From the NCBI RefSeq assembly GCF_002022275.1, contig NZ_MSDF01000005.1, positions 7,551 through 46,689 of the forward strand: a stretch of 39,139 bases of DNA, read 5' to 3'. Shown in pieces: positions 20,384-28,246 of this stretch. Source of the DNA: Pseudomonas fluorescens. GTDB taxonomy: Bacteria; Pseudomonadota; Gammaproteobacteria; Pseudomonadales; Pseudomonadaceae. Every line of letters starts with the position of its first letter. Within the stretch, counting starts at the first letter, position 1. The notes under the pieces are model-generated. The model was not told the origin of the DNA, made no database searches, and was given only the letters and a program-made list of their open reading frames with translations. The position numbers and the translations under genes are program-made.

Positions 20384-20421
20384 ACCTAACGCGAAGGCAT
20401 AAGATTAGTTCGTCTTCTCAT

Positions 20422-20450
20422 TTGACAATCATTATCATTCAGCATAATTT
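20422..20450 (+). promoter_or_regulatory. pvdS promoter with Fur box
   Basis: TGACAATCATTATCA (20423-20437) matches the 7-1-7 Fur palindrome TGATAAT-N-ATTATCA at 14 of 15 positions. It overlaps a perfect -35 hexamer TTGACA (20422-20427). A -10-like TAATTT (20445-20450) follows at 17 bp. Iron-loaded Fur bound here would block RNA polymerase, which is the known logic of pvdS control. Confidence 0.88.
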
Positions 20451-20520
20451 GTTGCCCGATGTGTAGGAGGCTTCAGCACGGACGCCCTCCCCCAACCTCT
20501 TTTGCAACAAGGTGAATTCC

Positions 20521-21072
20521 ATGACGGAACAAGTATCCACAGGCAGGTGCGACTCACCGCTTCTCCAGGCATTCGTCGACAATCGACTGATTCTGGTGAA
20601 GATCGCGGCACGTATTACCGGCTGCCGCTCGCGGGCGGAGGACGTGGTGCAGGACGCCTACTTCCGGTTGCAATCGGCGCCCACCATCACGTCATCGTTC
20701 AAGGCCCAGCTGAGCTATCTGTTTCAGATCGTGCGCAATCTGGCGATCGATCACTATCGCAAGCAGGCCCTGGAGCTCAAGTACTCCGGGACAGAAGAGG
20801 AAGGCTTGAATGTGGTCATTCACGGCGCTTCACCGGAAACCTCTCACATCAATTTCAGCACCCTGGAAAACATCGCCGATGCCCTGACGGAGCTGCCCCA
20901 GCGCACCCGTTACGCGTTTGAGATGTACCGCCTGCATGGCGTGCCGCAAAAGGACATCGCCAAGGAACTGGGTGTGTCGCCGACCCTGGTGAACTTCATG
21001 ATTCGCGATGCGCTGGTGCATTGCCGCAAGGTATCGGGCAGCCATAGCGATACGTTTGCACGGCGGGTTTGA
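20521..21072 (+). CDS. pvdS: ECF sigma factor PvdS
   Basis: PvdS is the iron-starvation sigma factor that directs RNA polymerase to pyoverdine promoters. The 183-residue protein shows region 2 (about 12-85, with the -10 recognition stretch YLFQIVRNLAIDHYRKQ) and region 4 (about 120-172, with QKDIAKELGVSPTLVNFMIR as helix-turn-helix). It agrees closely with the P. aeruginosa PvdS I recall, differing mainly at the two ends. ATG 20521 is chosen over an in-frame GTG at 20512 because AAGGTG at 20509-20514 is spaced for the ATG. Upstream is a Fur-regulated promoter. The gene is divergent from pvdG-pvdL, its targets. In this family activity is also held down by the anti-sigma factor FpvR, which is not in the window. 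Confidence 0.96.
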   Translation: MTEQVSTGRCDSPLLQAFVDNRLILVKIAARITGCRSRAEDVVQDAYFRLQSAPTITSSFKAQLSYLFQIVRNLAIDHYRKQALELKYSGTEEEGLNVVIHGASPETSHINFSTLENIADALTELPQRTRYAFEMYRLHGVPQKDIAKELGVSPTLVNFMIRDALVHCRKVSGSHSDTFARRV

Positions 21073-21086
21073 TCCGTCGGATCAAA
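21068..21086. other. Hairpin overlapping the pvdS stop codon
   Basis: TTTGATCC-GTC-GGATCAAA is a perfect 8-bp stem with a 3-nt loop; the pvdS TGA lies in the left arm. No T-run follows on either strand, so it is not a canonical intrinsic terminator. It may protect the 3' end of the message. Confidence 0.45.
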
Positions 21087-21123
21087 ACAGCTGAAAACTG
21101 GCTTTTGTGTGGAAGCTGGCTTT

Positions 21124-21211
21124 TGTGGGAGCCGGGCTTGCCCGCGATGCAGACGCCTCGGTCTTACAGTTAGACCGAGGTGATGCCATCGCAGGCAAGC
21201 CAGCTCCCACA
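21124..21211. repeat. REPIN with an internal perfect palindrome
   Basis: REP arms TGTGGGAGCCGGGCTTGCCC (from 21124) and GGCAAGCCAGCTCCCACA (to 21211) face each other. The spacer holds a further perfect 9-bp stem, CCTCGGTCT (21156-21164) and AGACCGAGG (21172-21180), with a 7-nt loop. A degenerate partial copy precedes it at about 21103-21123. It sits between the convergent ends of pvdS and the acetyltransferase gene. Confidence 0.85.
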
Positions 21212-21225
21212 TCAAGCCAGGCGAT

Positions 21226-22230
21226 TCAGTTCAACCCACACCGCTCAAAAAACCGCTCCCGCCCCAGAATCATCAACGCCGCGCGCTTGTGCGGGAAGTC
21301 GAACTCCTTTTCGCAGTGGAAACACTGGTTGTGCATATGGCCGATCATCTTTGCGTTGTCGGCACGGGGTTCGGCCACCACACGTTGAGTGCGCGGGTCG
21401 TCGAGAAACAGGTAGTGCACCAGCGCCGATAACCAGCTGGCGACCTTGTGCGGCCCGCGGTGATGCTCCTCCCCCACCAGCATGTGAATGCCACGGTCAT
21501 AATCGCCCGCGTCATAAAACGGCGCGATCCGGTCTTCCTTGGCCCAATAGGCTTCGAAATAGGCGAACGGCTCATCGTCAAAACAGCCGATCAGCGTCAG
21601 GGTATGGGGGTCGGCGTCGAGTTTGTCGAGGTACTCCCGGTGCTGTTCCAGGCTGCCGGTTTCCTGCCAGAAATTCGCCACGCGGGTGCTGTTCTGCCAG
21701 CGATTGAAGCGCGCCAGGTCCACGTCGACTTCGACGGTACGCAGGGAAATCCAGGCGCCCAGGCGCGCATCGAAACGCCGGTAGACTTCGCCGCGCGGCT
21801 TGGGCGCGCGGGCCGGATGGCGCTTGCCGGCGCTGATGATCATCTGCTGCGGGTAACTGCCACTCAAGGATTGGCCGAGCCACGGCTGGGGCAGTTGCCA
21901 GAACAGCGTGCGCTCGCAGCGAAACTGCCCCGCCACGTCGGTCGCCACCAACAGGCCGCTGCGCAACGCATCCTCGGGCACATGTTCAAGGTGCCAGACC
22001 ACGCGCTGACGCGCAGGCTCCTTGACGAACAGCCAGTAACAGGCGCTCCACAGGGCGCGGGCGTTGGCGACGCTGTTGGCGTCCTGCAAATGCACGTGCA
22101 ATTCATCACCGCGCTCAAGGCGCAGGCGAATCAGGGGCTGGCCTTCAAGGGTCAGGCTCAGGCGGCTGTCGGTTTCATCGGCATTCAGGGCGGGCCCAGC
22201 CGGCAACGGCAAGGCAGATAAATCATTCAT
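21226..22230 (-). CDS. pvdYII: Siderophore hydroxyornithine acetyltransferase, PvdYII-like (GNAT)
   Basis: The 334-residue protein has a C-terminal GNAT domain of the IucB/RhbD/MbtK type (about 150-330). Family features include CFDDEPFAYFEAYWAKED, the DRGIHMLVGEEHHRG core, and RVVAEPRADNAKMI followed by the C-terminal CGLN. Enzymes of this group acylate an N-hydroxylated lysine or ornithine side chain to make a hydroxamate. Beside pvdS, and with a complete PvdS promoter 40 bp upstream, the likely role is making N5-acetyl-N5-hydroxyornithine for pyoverdine, the job assigned to PvdYII in fluorescent pseudomonads. A separate hydroxamate siderophore is the alternative. The N-terminal 140 residues are less conserved. 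The start at 22230 has no strong ribosome-binding site and may be misplaced by a few codons. Confidence 0.8.
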   Translation of the reverse strand: MNDLSALPLPAGPALNADETDSRLSLTLEGQPLIRLRLERGDELHVHLQDANSVANARALWSACYWLFVKEPARQRVVWHLEHVPEDALRSGLLVATDVAGQFRCERTLFWQLPQPWLGQSLSGSYPQQMIISAGKRHPARAPKPRGEVYRRFDARLGAWISLRTVEVDVDLARFNRWQNSTRVANFWQETGSLEQHREYLDKLDADPHTLTLIGCFDDEPFAYFEAYWAKEDRIAPFYDAGDYDRGIHMLVGEEHHRGPHKVASWLSALVHYLFLDDPRTQRVVAEPRADNAKMIGHMHNQCFHCEKEFDFPHKRAALMILGRERFFERCGLN

Positions 22231-22269
22231 GATGACGGCTCACGGTCTTCGGGGGCGATAGAAGAAGTG

Positions 22270-22293
22270 ACGTGAACCGCGCGGGGAAATTTA
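22270..22293 (-). promoter_or_regulatory. PvdS (iron-starvation) promoter of pvdYII
   Basis: On the minus strand CCTAAAT (TAAAT at 22293-22289) is followed after exactly 16 bp by CGT (22272-22270). This is a full match to the PvdS consensus. Transcription would begin about 30 bp before the pvdYII ATG. It lies just after the stop codon of the upstream gene, separating the two transcriptionally. Confidence 0.85.
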
Positions 22294-22298
22294 GGCCG

Positions 22299-23096
22299 TC
22301 AGGGCGTCGCGGGGACCGCCGTGACGTCAATGCGGTAGGGCTCGAAGATTTTCAGCATCTGGCCGTTGTCCCGCAGACCTTTGAGCAAGCCTGCAAATGC
22401 GGCGCCGGTGATCGGCGCCTTTGGCCGCAGCAAGGCATAGTGATGATAGATCTGGTCAACGCGCTCCGAGACCAGGAACTGCCCGGCCATGTCCGCATTG
22501 CGCACCATGAAATCACTCAGGTAAGAGCGGGTTACCAGCGCAATGTCGGCCCGCCCACGCGCGACCATCAGCAGGTTGCTGTCATGGGAATAGGTCAATG
22601 TCGCGTTGAAGTGCTCGGCCATGTTCTTCGGGTCGGGGTTGAAGTTGGCGAATGCGTAGTGATAACCGCTGAACACCGCCAGGCGCTTGCCCGTGAGGTC
22701 GGCGAAATAGTGCTGATCGCGGCCAGGCTCACGCTGGGCGACGAAGATTTCGGCGTCTTCCAGGCCCATATCGACGCTGGTATGGGGAATGTCCTTCCAG
22801 CCCCAATTGGGGTTTTCGAAGATCGCCATGTCGACCCGTCCTTGCTCGAAATCCCGAAAGCGGCGCGGGATGGAGGTCGGCACCAGTACAAACTGGTAGT
22901 CGGTTTGCGAGGCGTTCAGGGCTTCGACCAACTGCGGCAGCAAACCGGTGTCGGCCCCTTGCTCGGGGCGTACGGTGTAAGGCGGGAAATGCGCGGCGCC
23001 GATCCTCACCAATTGCGCAGCCGAAGCCGGCACCCAGTACGCGGTGCCCAGTGCCCATAAAGTAAGTCCTGCAGCCAGCCGCCATGGCAAAAACAT
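22299..23096 (-). CDS. Periplasmic solute-binding protein (polar amino acid type), orphan
   Basis: A secreted protein of about 265 residues in the bacterial extracellular solute-binding family 3. A signal peptide (MFLPWRLAAG to ASA) precedes the mature start near AQLVRIGAAHFPPYT. Family features are the PPYTV motif, TGLLPQLVEAL, the central DLTGKRLAVFSG hinge and the repeated lobe ending in a GLLKGLRDNG helix. No ABC permease or ATPase gene is adjacent, so it is an orphan binding protein or a sensor-type protein. The start is uncertain: ATG 23096 gives a clean signal peptide, ATG 23120 adds eight residues, and neither has a good ribosome-binding site. It is not clearly linked to the pyoverdine or atu genes on either side. 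The ligand is unknown. Confidence 0.75.
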   Translation of the reverse strand: MFLPWRLAAGLTLWALGTAYWVPASAAQLVRIGAAHFPPYTVRPEQGADTGLLPQLVEALNASQTDYQFVLVPTSIPRRFRDFEQGRVDMAIFENPNWGWKDIPHTSVDMGLEDAEIFVAQREPGRDQHYFADLTGKRLAVFSGYHYAFANFNPDPKNMAEHFNATLTYSHDSNLLMVARGRADIALVTRSYLSDFMVRNADMAGQFLVSERVDQIYHHYALLRPKAPITGAAFAGLLKGLRDNGQMLKIFEPYRIDVTAVPATP

Positions 23097-23181
23097 CAAG
23101 GCACACACCGTTAAACACATCGATGGCGATAAGCTAGGCGTTTTTGTCAGTCGAGACAACTTTTGCCATCAAATTAGTGGC

Positions 23182-23805
23182 TTAGTCAGCCTTGAGCACC
23201 ATCAACAAGGCCTCTTCGGCCAACTGCTCAAGGGTCAGGCTGCCTTCAGCGCGGAACCAGGTGGTGGTCCAGGACAAGGCGCCCGTCAGGAAGCGCCGGG
23301 TAATAAACACATCGCCGCGGATATAACCGGCGGTCTTGGCTTCGCCCAGCACCTTCAGCCAGATCTGTTCATACACATCACGCAGCGCCAGCACCTGGGC
23401 CTGGCCGTCGGCCGACAGCGAGCGCCATTCGTACACCAGCACCGCCATCGCCTCGCCACTGCCGCCCATGATGGACTGCAATTCGCAGCGAATCAGCGCC
23501 AGCACGCGTTCGCGCACGTTCGTCGCTTCCTCCAGCGAGGCACGCATCATCGCGGTGTTGTAGTGGATGGTTTCCTCCATCACCGCGCGCAGGATCTCGT
23601 CCTTGCTCTTGAAGTGATGAAAGATGCTGCCGGACTGAATGCCCACTGCGCCTGCCAGGTCACGCACGGTGGTGCGCTCGAAACCCTTGTTGCGAAACAG
23701 GTGGGCCGCGGTTTGCAGCAACTTGCCTCGGGCACTGTCGGGGTCGGTCAACTGGCCGCCGTCGACCATGGTGCGCATCACCCGCAGGGCTTTTTGCTCA
23801 TCCAT
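23182..23805 (-). CDS. atuR: TetR-family repressor AtuR
   Basis: A 207-residue TetR-type regulator. It has an N-terminal helix-turn-helix (about 25-70: TAAHLFRNKGFERTTVRDLA and the recognition helix around SGSIFHHFKSKDEIL) and an all-helical ligand domain (75-205). ATG 23805 is chosen because GGAG is well spaced before it; the upstream in-frame extension has no such site. The gene is divergent from atuA across 154 bp containing two strong palindromes. In P. aeruginosa, AtuR represses the atu cluster by binding two 13-bp inverted repeats in the atuA promoter region; the arrangement here matches. The inducer is probably a terpenoid acid or its CoA ester. Confidence 0.87.
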   Translation of the reverse strand: MDEQKALRVMRTMVDGGQLTDPDSARGKLLQTAAHLFRNKGFERTTVRDLAGAVGIQSGSIFHHFKSKDEILRAVMEETIHYNTAMMRASLEEATNVRERVLALIRCELQSIMGGSGEAMAVLVYEWRSLSADGQAQVLALRDVYEQIWLKVLGEAKTAGYIRGDVFITRRFLTGALSWTTTWFRAEGSLTLEQLAEEALLMVLKAD

Positions 23806-23862
23806 GCCACTCTCCTTCACTTCTGCTGACGTCTTTGGCGGCAATTTAGGCCGTGGCCGTCA

Positions 23863-23879
23863 ACCAAGCAAGCGCTTGG
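23863..23879. promoter_or_regulatory. AtuR operator 1
   Basis: CCAAGC-AAGC-GCTTGG is a perfect 6-bp inverted repeat around a 4-bp spacer. The 17-base stretch is the exact reverse complement of operator 2. Its centre lies 43 bp, about four helical turns, from that of operator 2. Identity as an AtuR site is inferred from position and the known two-operator layout. Confidence 0.75.
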
Positions 23880-23906
23880 GCAAAACTTGTGTCGAGCGTT
23901 TACAAA

Positions 23907-23923
23907 CCAAGCGCTTGCTTGGT
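23907..23923. promoter_or_regulatory. AtuR operator 2
   Basis: CCAAGC-GCTT-GCTTGG is the reverse complement of operator 1. It lies 37 bp before the atuA start, where a repressor would block transcription initiation. Confidence 0.75.
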
Positions 23924-23959
23924 AGTCTCGACGACAGCCATTCGGGGGAAGGATTTCTC

Positions 23960-25738
23960 ATGAGCAAAACCGTTCGTATCGGCTGCGCCAGCGCCTTTTG
24001 GGGCGACACCTGCACCGCCGCCGCCCAACTGGTGCAAGGCGGCACGCTGGATTACCTGGTGTTCGACTACCTGGCGGAAGTCACCATGTCGATCCTCGCC
24101 GGCGCGCGGATGAAAGACCCCCACGCCGGTTATGCCACGGATTTCGTCGACGTGCTGACGCCGCTGCTGGCGGATATACAGCGCCAGGGCATCCGCGTGA
24201 TCAGCAACGCCGGCGGTATCAACCCCCAGGCGTGTGCCGCCGCGCTGCAAGCGGCCTGCGATAAAGCCGGGGTCACGTTGAAAATCGCCGTGCTGCTCGG
24301 CGATGACCTGCAACCGCAGCTCAAACACCTGCACGGCATTGCCGACATGTTCAACGGCGCGCCGCTGCCGCCCCTGTGCGTGTCCGCCAACGCCTACCTC
24401 GGCGCGCCGGGAATTGTCGCGGCACTGGAGGTGGGCGCCGACATCGTCATTACCGGCCGGGTGGTCGACAGCGCCGTGGTCAGCGCGGCGCTGGTGCATG
24501 AATTCAACTGGTCCTGGCAGGATTACGATCACCTCGCCCAAGCCGCCCTGGCCGGGCACATCATCGAATGCGGCGCGCAGTGCACCGGCGGCAACTTCAC
24601 CGACTGGCGCGACGTGCCGGACTACGAGCACATCGGTTTTCCCATCGTCGACGTCAGCGCCGACGGCCAATTCACCGTCAACAAGGTCGACGGCACTGGC
24701 GGCTTGATCAGCGAGCTCAGCGTCGCCGAGCAATTGCTGTATGAAATCGGCGACCCGCGCGCCTACCTGCTGCCGGATGTGATCTGCGACTTCAGCCAGG
24801 TCAAAGTACAGCAGCAAGGCAAAAACTGCGTACGACTGCACGGCGCCAAAGGCTCGCCGTCCACCGACCAGTACAAAGTCAGCGCCACTTGGCCGGACGG
24901 CTTCCGTTGCACCGCCAGTTGCCTGATCGCCGGGATCGATGCGGTCGAAAAAGCCAAGCGAGTCAGCCAGGCCATCATCCGCAAGACCTCGGAACTGTTC
25001 AGCCAACGCGGCTGGGCGCCTTACACCGAAGTCAACATCGAACTGCTCGGCAGCGAAGCCACCTACGGCGCCCACGCCAGTCGCCAGGACAGCCGTGAGG
25101 TGGTGGTGAAACTGGCCGTGCGGCACCCGAACAAGCAGGCGTTGGTGCTGTTTGCCCGCGAGATCGCCCAGGCCGCGACCGGCATGGCGCCGGGGCTGAC
25201 CGGCATCGTCGGCGGACGGCCCACAGTGTATCCGTTGATTCGGTTGTTCTCATTTCTGATCGATAAGTCGGCCTGCGAGCTGGTGATTGACCTTCAGGGC
25301 AAGCACCACGCTATCGCGTTGCCCGCCTCTGCGCCCTTTCTCACACCGGCCGCGCCCCTTGATCCACCCAAGCCTCAGGGCCGCGCCGACGCCAGTGTGC
25401 CGCTGGTGAAACTCGCGGTGGCGCGCTCCGGCGACAAGGGTAACCACAGCAATATCGGCGTGATCGCGCGCCACCCCGACTACCTGCCATGGATCGCTGA
25501 AGCGCTGACGCCTGAAGTCATCGTCGACTGGATGGGCCACGTGCTCGACCCCCAGCACGGCCGCGTCGAGCGCTGGTATTTGCCCGGCAGCCACAGCCTG
25601 AATTTCCTGCTGGAAAACGCCCTCGGCGGCGGCGGTATTGCCAGCCTGCGCATCGACCCGCAAGGCAAGGCCTTCGCCCAGCAATTGCTGGAAATCCCGA
25701 TTGCCGTGCCGCAGCACATTGCCGATCAACTCACTTAA
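23960..25738 (+). CDS. atuA: Acyclic terpene utilization protein AtuA (DUF1446)
   Basis: A 592-residue protein of the AtuA/DUF1446 family. The N-terminal domain (about 1-450) starts VRIGCASAFWGDT and contains VISNAGGINPQACAAAL, ITGRVVDSAVV and the CTGGNFTDW stretch. A smaller C-terminal AtuA-like domain (about 490-590) contains KLAVARSGDKGNHSNIGVI and a glycine-rich ALGGGGIASLRID. The biochemical role is unknown; in P. aeruginosa the gene belongs to the cluster needed for growth on citronellol and geraniol. ATG 23960 follows GGGGAAGGA and lies just past the AtuR operators. The gene heads atuABCDEF, and atuB begins 12 bp after its stop. Confidence 0.9.
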   Translation: MSKTVRIGCASAFWGDTCTAAAQLVQGGTLDYLVFDYLAEVTMSILAGARMKDPHAGYATDFVDVLTPLLADIQRQGIRVISNAGGINPQACAAALQAACDKAGVTLKIAVLLGDDLQPQLKHLHGIADMFNGAPLPPLCVSANAYLGAPGIVAALEVGADIVITGRVVDSAVVSAALVHEFNWSWQDYDHLAQAALAGHIIECGAQCTGGNFTDWRDVPDYEHIGFPIVDVSADGQFTVNKVDGTGGLISELSVAEQLLYEIGDPRAYLLPDVICDFSQVKVQQQGKNCVRLHGAKGSPSTDQYKVSATWPDGFRCTASCLIAGIDAVEKAKRVSQAIIRKTSELFSQRGWAPYTEVNIELLGSEATYGAHASRQDSREVVVKLAVRHPNKQALVLFAREIAQAATGMAPGLTGIVGGRPTVYPLIRLFSFLIDKSACELVIDLQGKHHAIALPASAPFLTPAAPLDPPKPQGRADASVPLVKLAVARSGDKGNHSNIGVIARHPDYLPWIAEALTPEVIVDWMGHVLDPQHGRVERWYLPGSHSLNFLLENALGGGGIASLRIDPQGKAFAQQLLEIPIAVPQHIADQLT

Positions 25739-25750
25739 AGGAGCGTTGCC

Positions 25751-26623
25751 GTGGCGTTCGACTCGATCTTCAAAGCCGACCTGTTCCAGGGGCAAACCGT
25801 GATCGTCACCGGTGGCGGCAGCGGCATAGGCCGGTGCACCGCCCATGAGCTGGCGGCCCTTGGCGCCCGCGTGATTCTGGTGGGGCGCAAGCCGGAGAAA
25901 CTGCAAAACGTCGCGGCAGAAATCGCTGAAGACGGTGGCACCGCCCATTGGCAAGCCTGCGATATTCGCGATGAAGAGGCGGTGAAGGCGTTGGTCACGC
26001 AGATCATCCAGGAACACGGGGCGATCCATGGGCTGGTCAACAATGCCGGTGGTCAATACCCGTCTCCGTTGGCTTCGATCAACCAAAAAGGCTTTGAAAC
26101 CGTGCTGCGGACCAACCTGGTGGGCGGTTTTTTGATGGCGCGGGAAGTGTTCAATCAGTCCATGAGCAAGCACGGCGGCGCCATCGTCAACATGCTCGCC
26201 GACATGTGGGGCGGCATGCCGGGCATGGGCCACTCGGGCGCGGCGCGGTCGGGCATGGACAACTTCACCAAGACCGCCGCGTTTGAATGGGGTTACGCGG
26301 GTGTGCGGGTCAACGCCGTGGCGCCGGGCTGGATTGCTTCCAGCGGCATGGACACCTACGAAGGCGCGTTCAAGGCGGTGATCCCGACCCTGCGTGAGCA
26401 CGTGCCGCTCAAGCGCATCGGTACCGAATCGGAAGTCAGCGCGGCCATCGTGTTTCTGCTCAGCCCTGCCGCCGCGTTCGTCAGCGGAAGCACCCTGCGC
26501 ATCGACGGCGCCGCCAGTCTGGGCAGCCGCGCGTGGCCGTTGCACAAGGCGCAGTCGCCGAACGAGCCGTTCAATGGATTTCACCGTGCCTATGTGCCGG
26601 ATGTCCTCAAGGCGGAGCACTAA
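25751..26623 (+). CDS. atuB: Short-chain dehydrogenase/reductase AtuB (PECR-like active site)
   Basis: An NAD(P)-binding Rossmann protein of 290 residues. It has the TGGGSGIG nucleotide motif near residue 20, the NNAG motif (VNNAGGQ), and a C-terminal LLSPAAAFVSG followed by the usual DG segment. The classical YxxxK catalytic pair is absent: the aligned stretch reads HSGAARSGMDNF, so Tyr becomes Ser and Lys becomes Arg. This is the pattern I recall in peroxisomal trans-2-enoyl-CoA reductase (PECR). Databases list AtuB as a citronellol/citronellal dehydrogenase; the sequence fits an enoyl-CoA reductase better. The start is GTG with AAAGGAG just upstream. It lies between atuA and atuC with short gaps, in one operon. 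Confidence 0.85.
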   Translation: MAFDSIFKADLFQGQTVIVTGGGSGIGRCTAHELAALGARVILVGRKPEKLQNVAAEIAEDGGTAHWQACDIRDEEAVKALVTQIIQEHGAIHGLVNNAGGQYPSPLASINQKGFETVLRTNLVGGFLMAREVFNQSMSKHGGAIVNMLADMWGGMPGMGHSGAARSGMDNFTKTAAFEWGYAGVRVNAVAPGWIASSGMDTYEGAFKAVIPTLREHVPLKRIGTESEVSAAIVFLLSPAAAFVSGSTLRIDGAASLGSRAWPLHKAQSPNEPFNGFHRAYVPDVLKAEH

Positions 26624-26626
26624 AGC

Positions 26627-28243
26627 ATGCCGGTGATTGAAACCCTGATCGACACCCACAGCCCGCAGTTTGCGCAAAACCGCGAGGCCATGCTGGTGGG
26701 TATCCAACAGCTGCGCCAGCTTGAGCAGAACGTGTTTAGCAAGGCCCTGGAAGCCAAACCCAAGTTCGACAAGCGCGGCCAGTTGCTGCCGCGCGAACGC
26801 CTTGATTTACTGCTGGACCCTGGCGCGCCGTTCCTGGAATTGGCGGGCCTGGCCGGCTACAAACTTCACGACGACAAAGACGGCAGCGCCGCCGGTGGCG
26901 GGCTGATCGCCGGCATTGGCTATGTCAGCGGCGTGCGCACGCTCGTAGTCGCCAACAACAGCGCAATCAAGGGCGGCACCATTTCCCCGTCTGGCCTGAA
27001 GAAGTCCCTGCGCCTGCAACAGATCGCCATGGAGAACAAACTGCCGGTGGTGACCCTTGCCGAAAGCGGCGGCGCCAACCTCAACTACGCCGCCGAGATC
27101 TTCGTCGAAGGCGCACGCAGCTTTGCCAACCAGGCGCGCATGTCCGCCATGGGTTTGCCGCAAATCACCGTGGTGCACGGCTCGGCCACAGCCGGCGGCG
27201 CCTATCAGCCAGGGCTGTCAGATTACGTGGTGGTGGTGCGCGGCAAGGCCAAGCTGTTTTTGGCCGGGCCGCCGTTGCTCAAGGCGGCGACCGGCGAAGT
27301 CGCGACGGATGAGGAACTGGGCGGCGCCGAGATGCACGCTCAAACCGCCGGCACCGCTGAATACCTGGCGCAAAACGATGCCGACGGGGTGCGCATCGTG
27401 CGTGAAATTGTGAGCCTGTTGCCGTGGAATGATCGCCTGCCGCTCGCGCCGAAACGCACGTACGCAGAGCCGTTGTACCCCATCGACGAGCTGTTGGGGC
27501 TGATCCCCGACGATGCGAAAAAGCCCTACGACGTGCGTGAAATTCTCGCGCGGCTGGCGGATGGCTCGCACTTCCTGGAATTCAAAGGCGAGTTCGATGC
27601 CCACACGGTCTGCGGCCACCTGCACATCCAGGGCCGCGCCGTCGGTGTGATCGGCAACAACGGCCCCATCACGCCCAAGGGGGCGAGCAAGGCTGCACAG
27701 TTTATCCAGCTATGCGACCAGAGCCGCACACCGCTGCTGTTCCTGCACAACACCACCGGTTTCATGGTCGGCACCGAGTCGGAACAACAAGGCGTGATCA
27801 AGCACGGCGCCAAGATGATCCAGGCGGTGGCGAACGCGCGGGTGCCTAAACTGACGATTGTGGTCGGTGGCTCTTATGGTGCCGGCAATTATGCGATGTG
27901 CGGCCGCGGCCTCGACCCGCGATTTATCTTCGCCTGGCCCAACAGCCGCACAGCCGTGATGGGCGGCGCGCAGGCGGGCAAGGTGCTGCGCATCGTCACC
28001 GAAGCCAAGCAACTGAAGGACGGCCTGGTGCCGGACCCCAAGGTGCTGGACATGCTGGAACAGATCACCGCGCAGAAACTCGACAGCCAGTCCACCGCGC
28101 TGTATGGCAGTGCGAACCTGTGGGACGACGGGCTGATAGACCCACGCGATACCCGCACGTTGTTGGGCTTTGTGCTGGATATCTGCCACGAGGCCGAAGT
28201 GCGGCAATTACAGCCGAACAGCTTTGGCGTAGCGCGCCTTTGA
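26627..28243 (+). CDS. atuC: Geranyl-CoA carboxylase, beta (carboxyltransferase) subunit AtuC
   Basis: The 538-residue protein has two carboxyltransferase crotonase-fold domains (about 30-280 and 290-530). They show SGGANL, GSATAGGAY and FLAGPPLLKAATGE in the first, and GPITPKGASKAAQFIQLC, FLHNTTGFMVG and GGSYGAGNYAMCGRG in the second. With biotinylated AtuF it transfers a carboxyl group to cis-geranyl-CoA, giving isohexenylglutaconyl-CoA. Methylcrotonyl-CoA carboxylase (LiuB) is the close relative. The atuR-A-B order and the separate positions of the dehydrogenase and hydratase genes favour geranyl-CoA over leucine breakdown. ATG 26627 lies 3 bp after the atuB stop. A double-hairpin repeat follows, before atuD. 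Confidence 0.9.
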   Translation: MPVIETLIDTHSPQFAQNREAMLVGIQQLRQLEQNVFSKALEAKPKFDKRGQLLPRERLDLLLDPGAPFLELAGLAGYKLHDDKDGSAAGGGLIAGIGYVSGVRTLVVANNSAIKGGTISPSGLKKSLRLQQIAMENKLPVVTLAESGGANLNYAAEIFVEGARSFANQARMSAMGLPQITVVHGSATAGGAYQPGLSDYVVVVRGKAKLFLAGPPLLKAATGEVATDEELGGAEMHAQTAGTAEYLAQNDADGVRIVREIVSLLPWNDRLPLAPKRTYAEPLYPIDELLGLIPDDAKKPYDVREILARLADGSHFLEFKGEFDAHTVCGHLHIQGRAVGVIGNNGPITPKGASKAAQFIQLCDQSRTPLLFLHNTTGFMVGTESEQQGVIKHGAKMIQAVANARVPKLTIVVGGSYGAGNYAMCGRGLDPRFIFAWPNSRTAVMGGAQAGKVLRIVTEAKQLKDGLVPDPKVLDMLEQITAQKLDSQSTALYGSANLWDDGLIDPRDTRTLLGFVLDICHEAEVRQLQPNSFGVARL

Positions 28244-28246
28244 TCG

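Noticed and set aside
21156..21180. Perfect 9-bp hairpin as an intrinsic terminator for pvdS
   Set aside because: No T-run follows on either strand; it is better explained as the centre of the REPIN.
25250..26707. A 485-codon open frame on minus, opposite atuA/atuB
   Set aside because: It spans two well-supported genes in antisense and has no motif.
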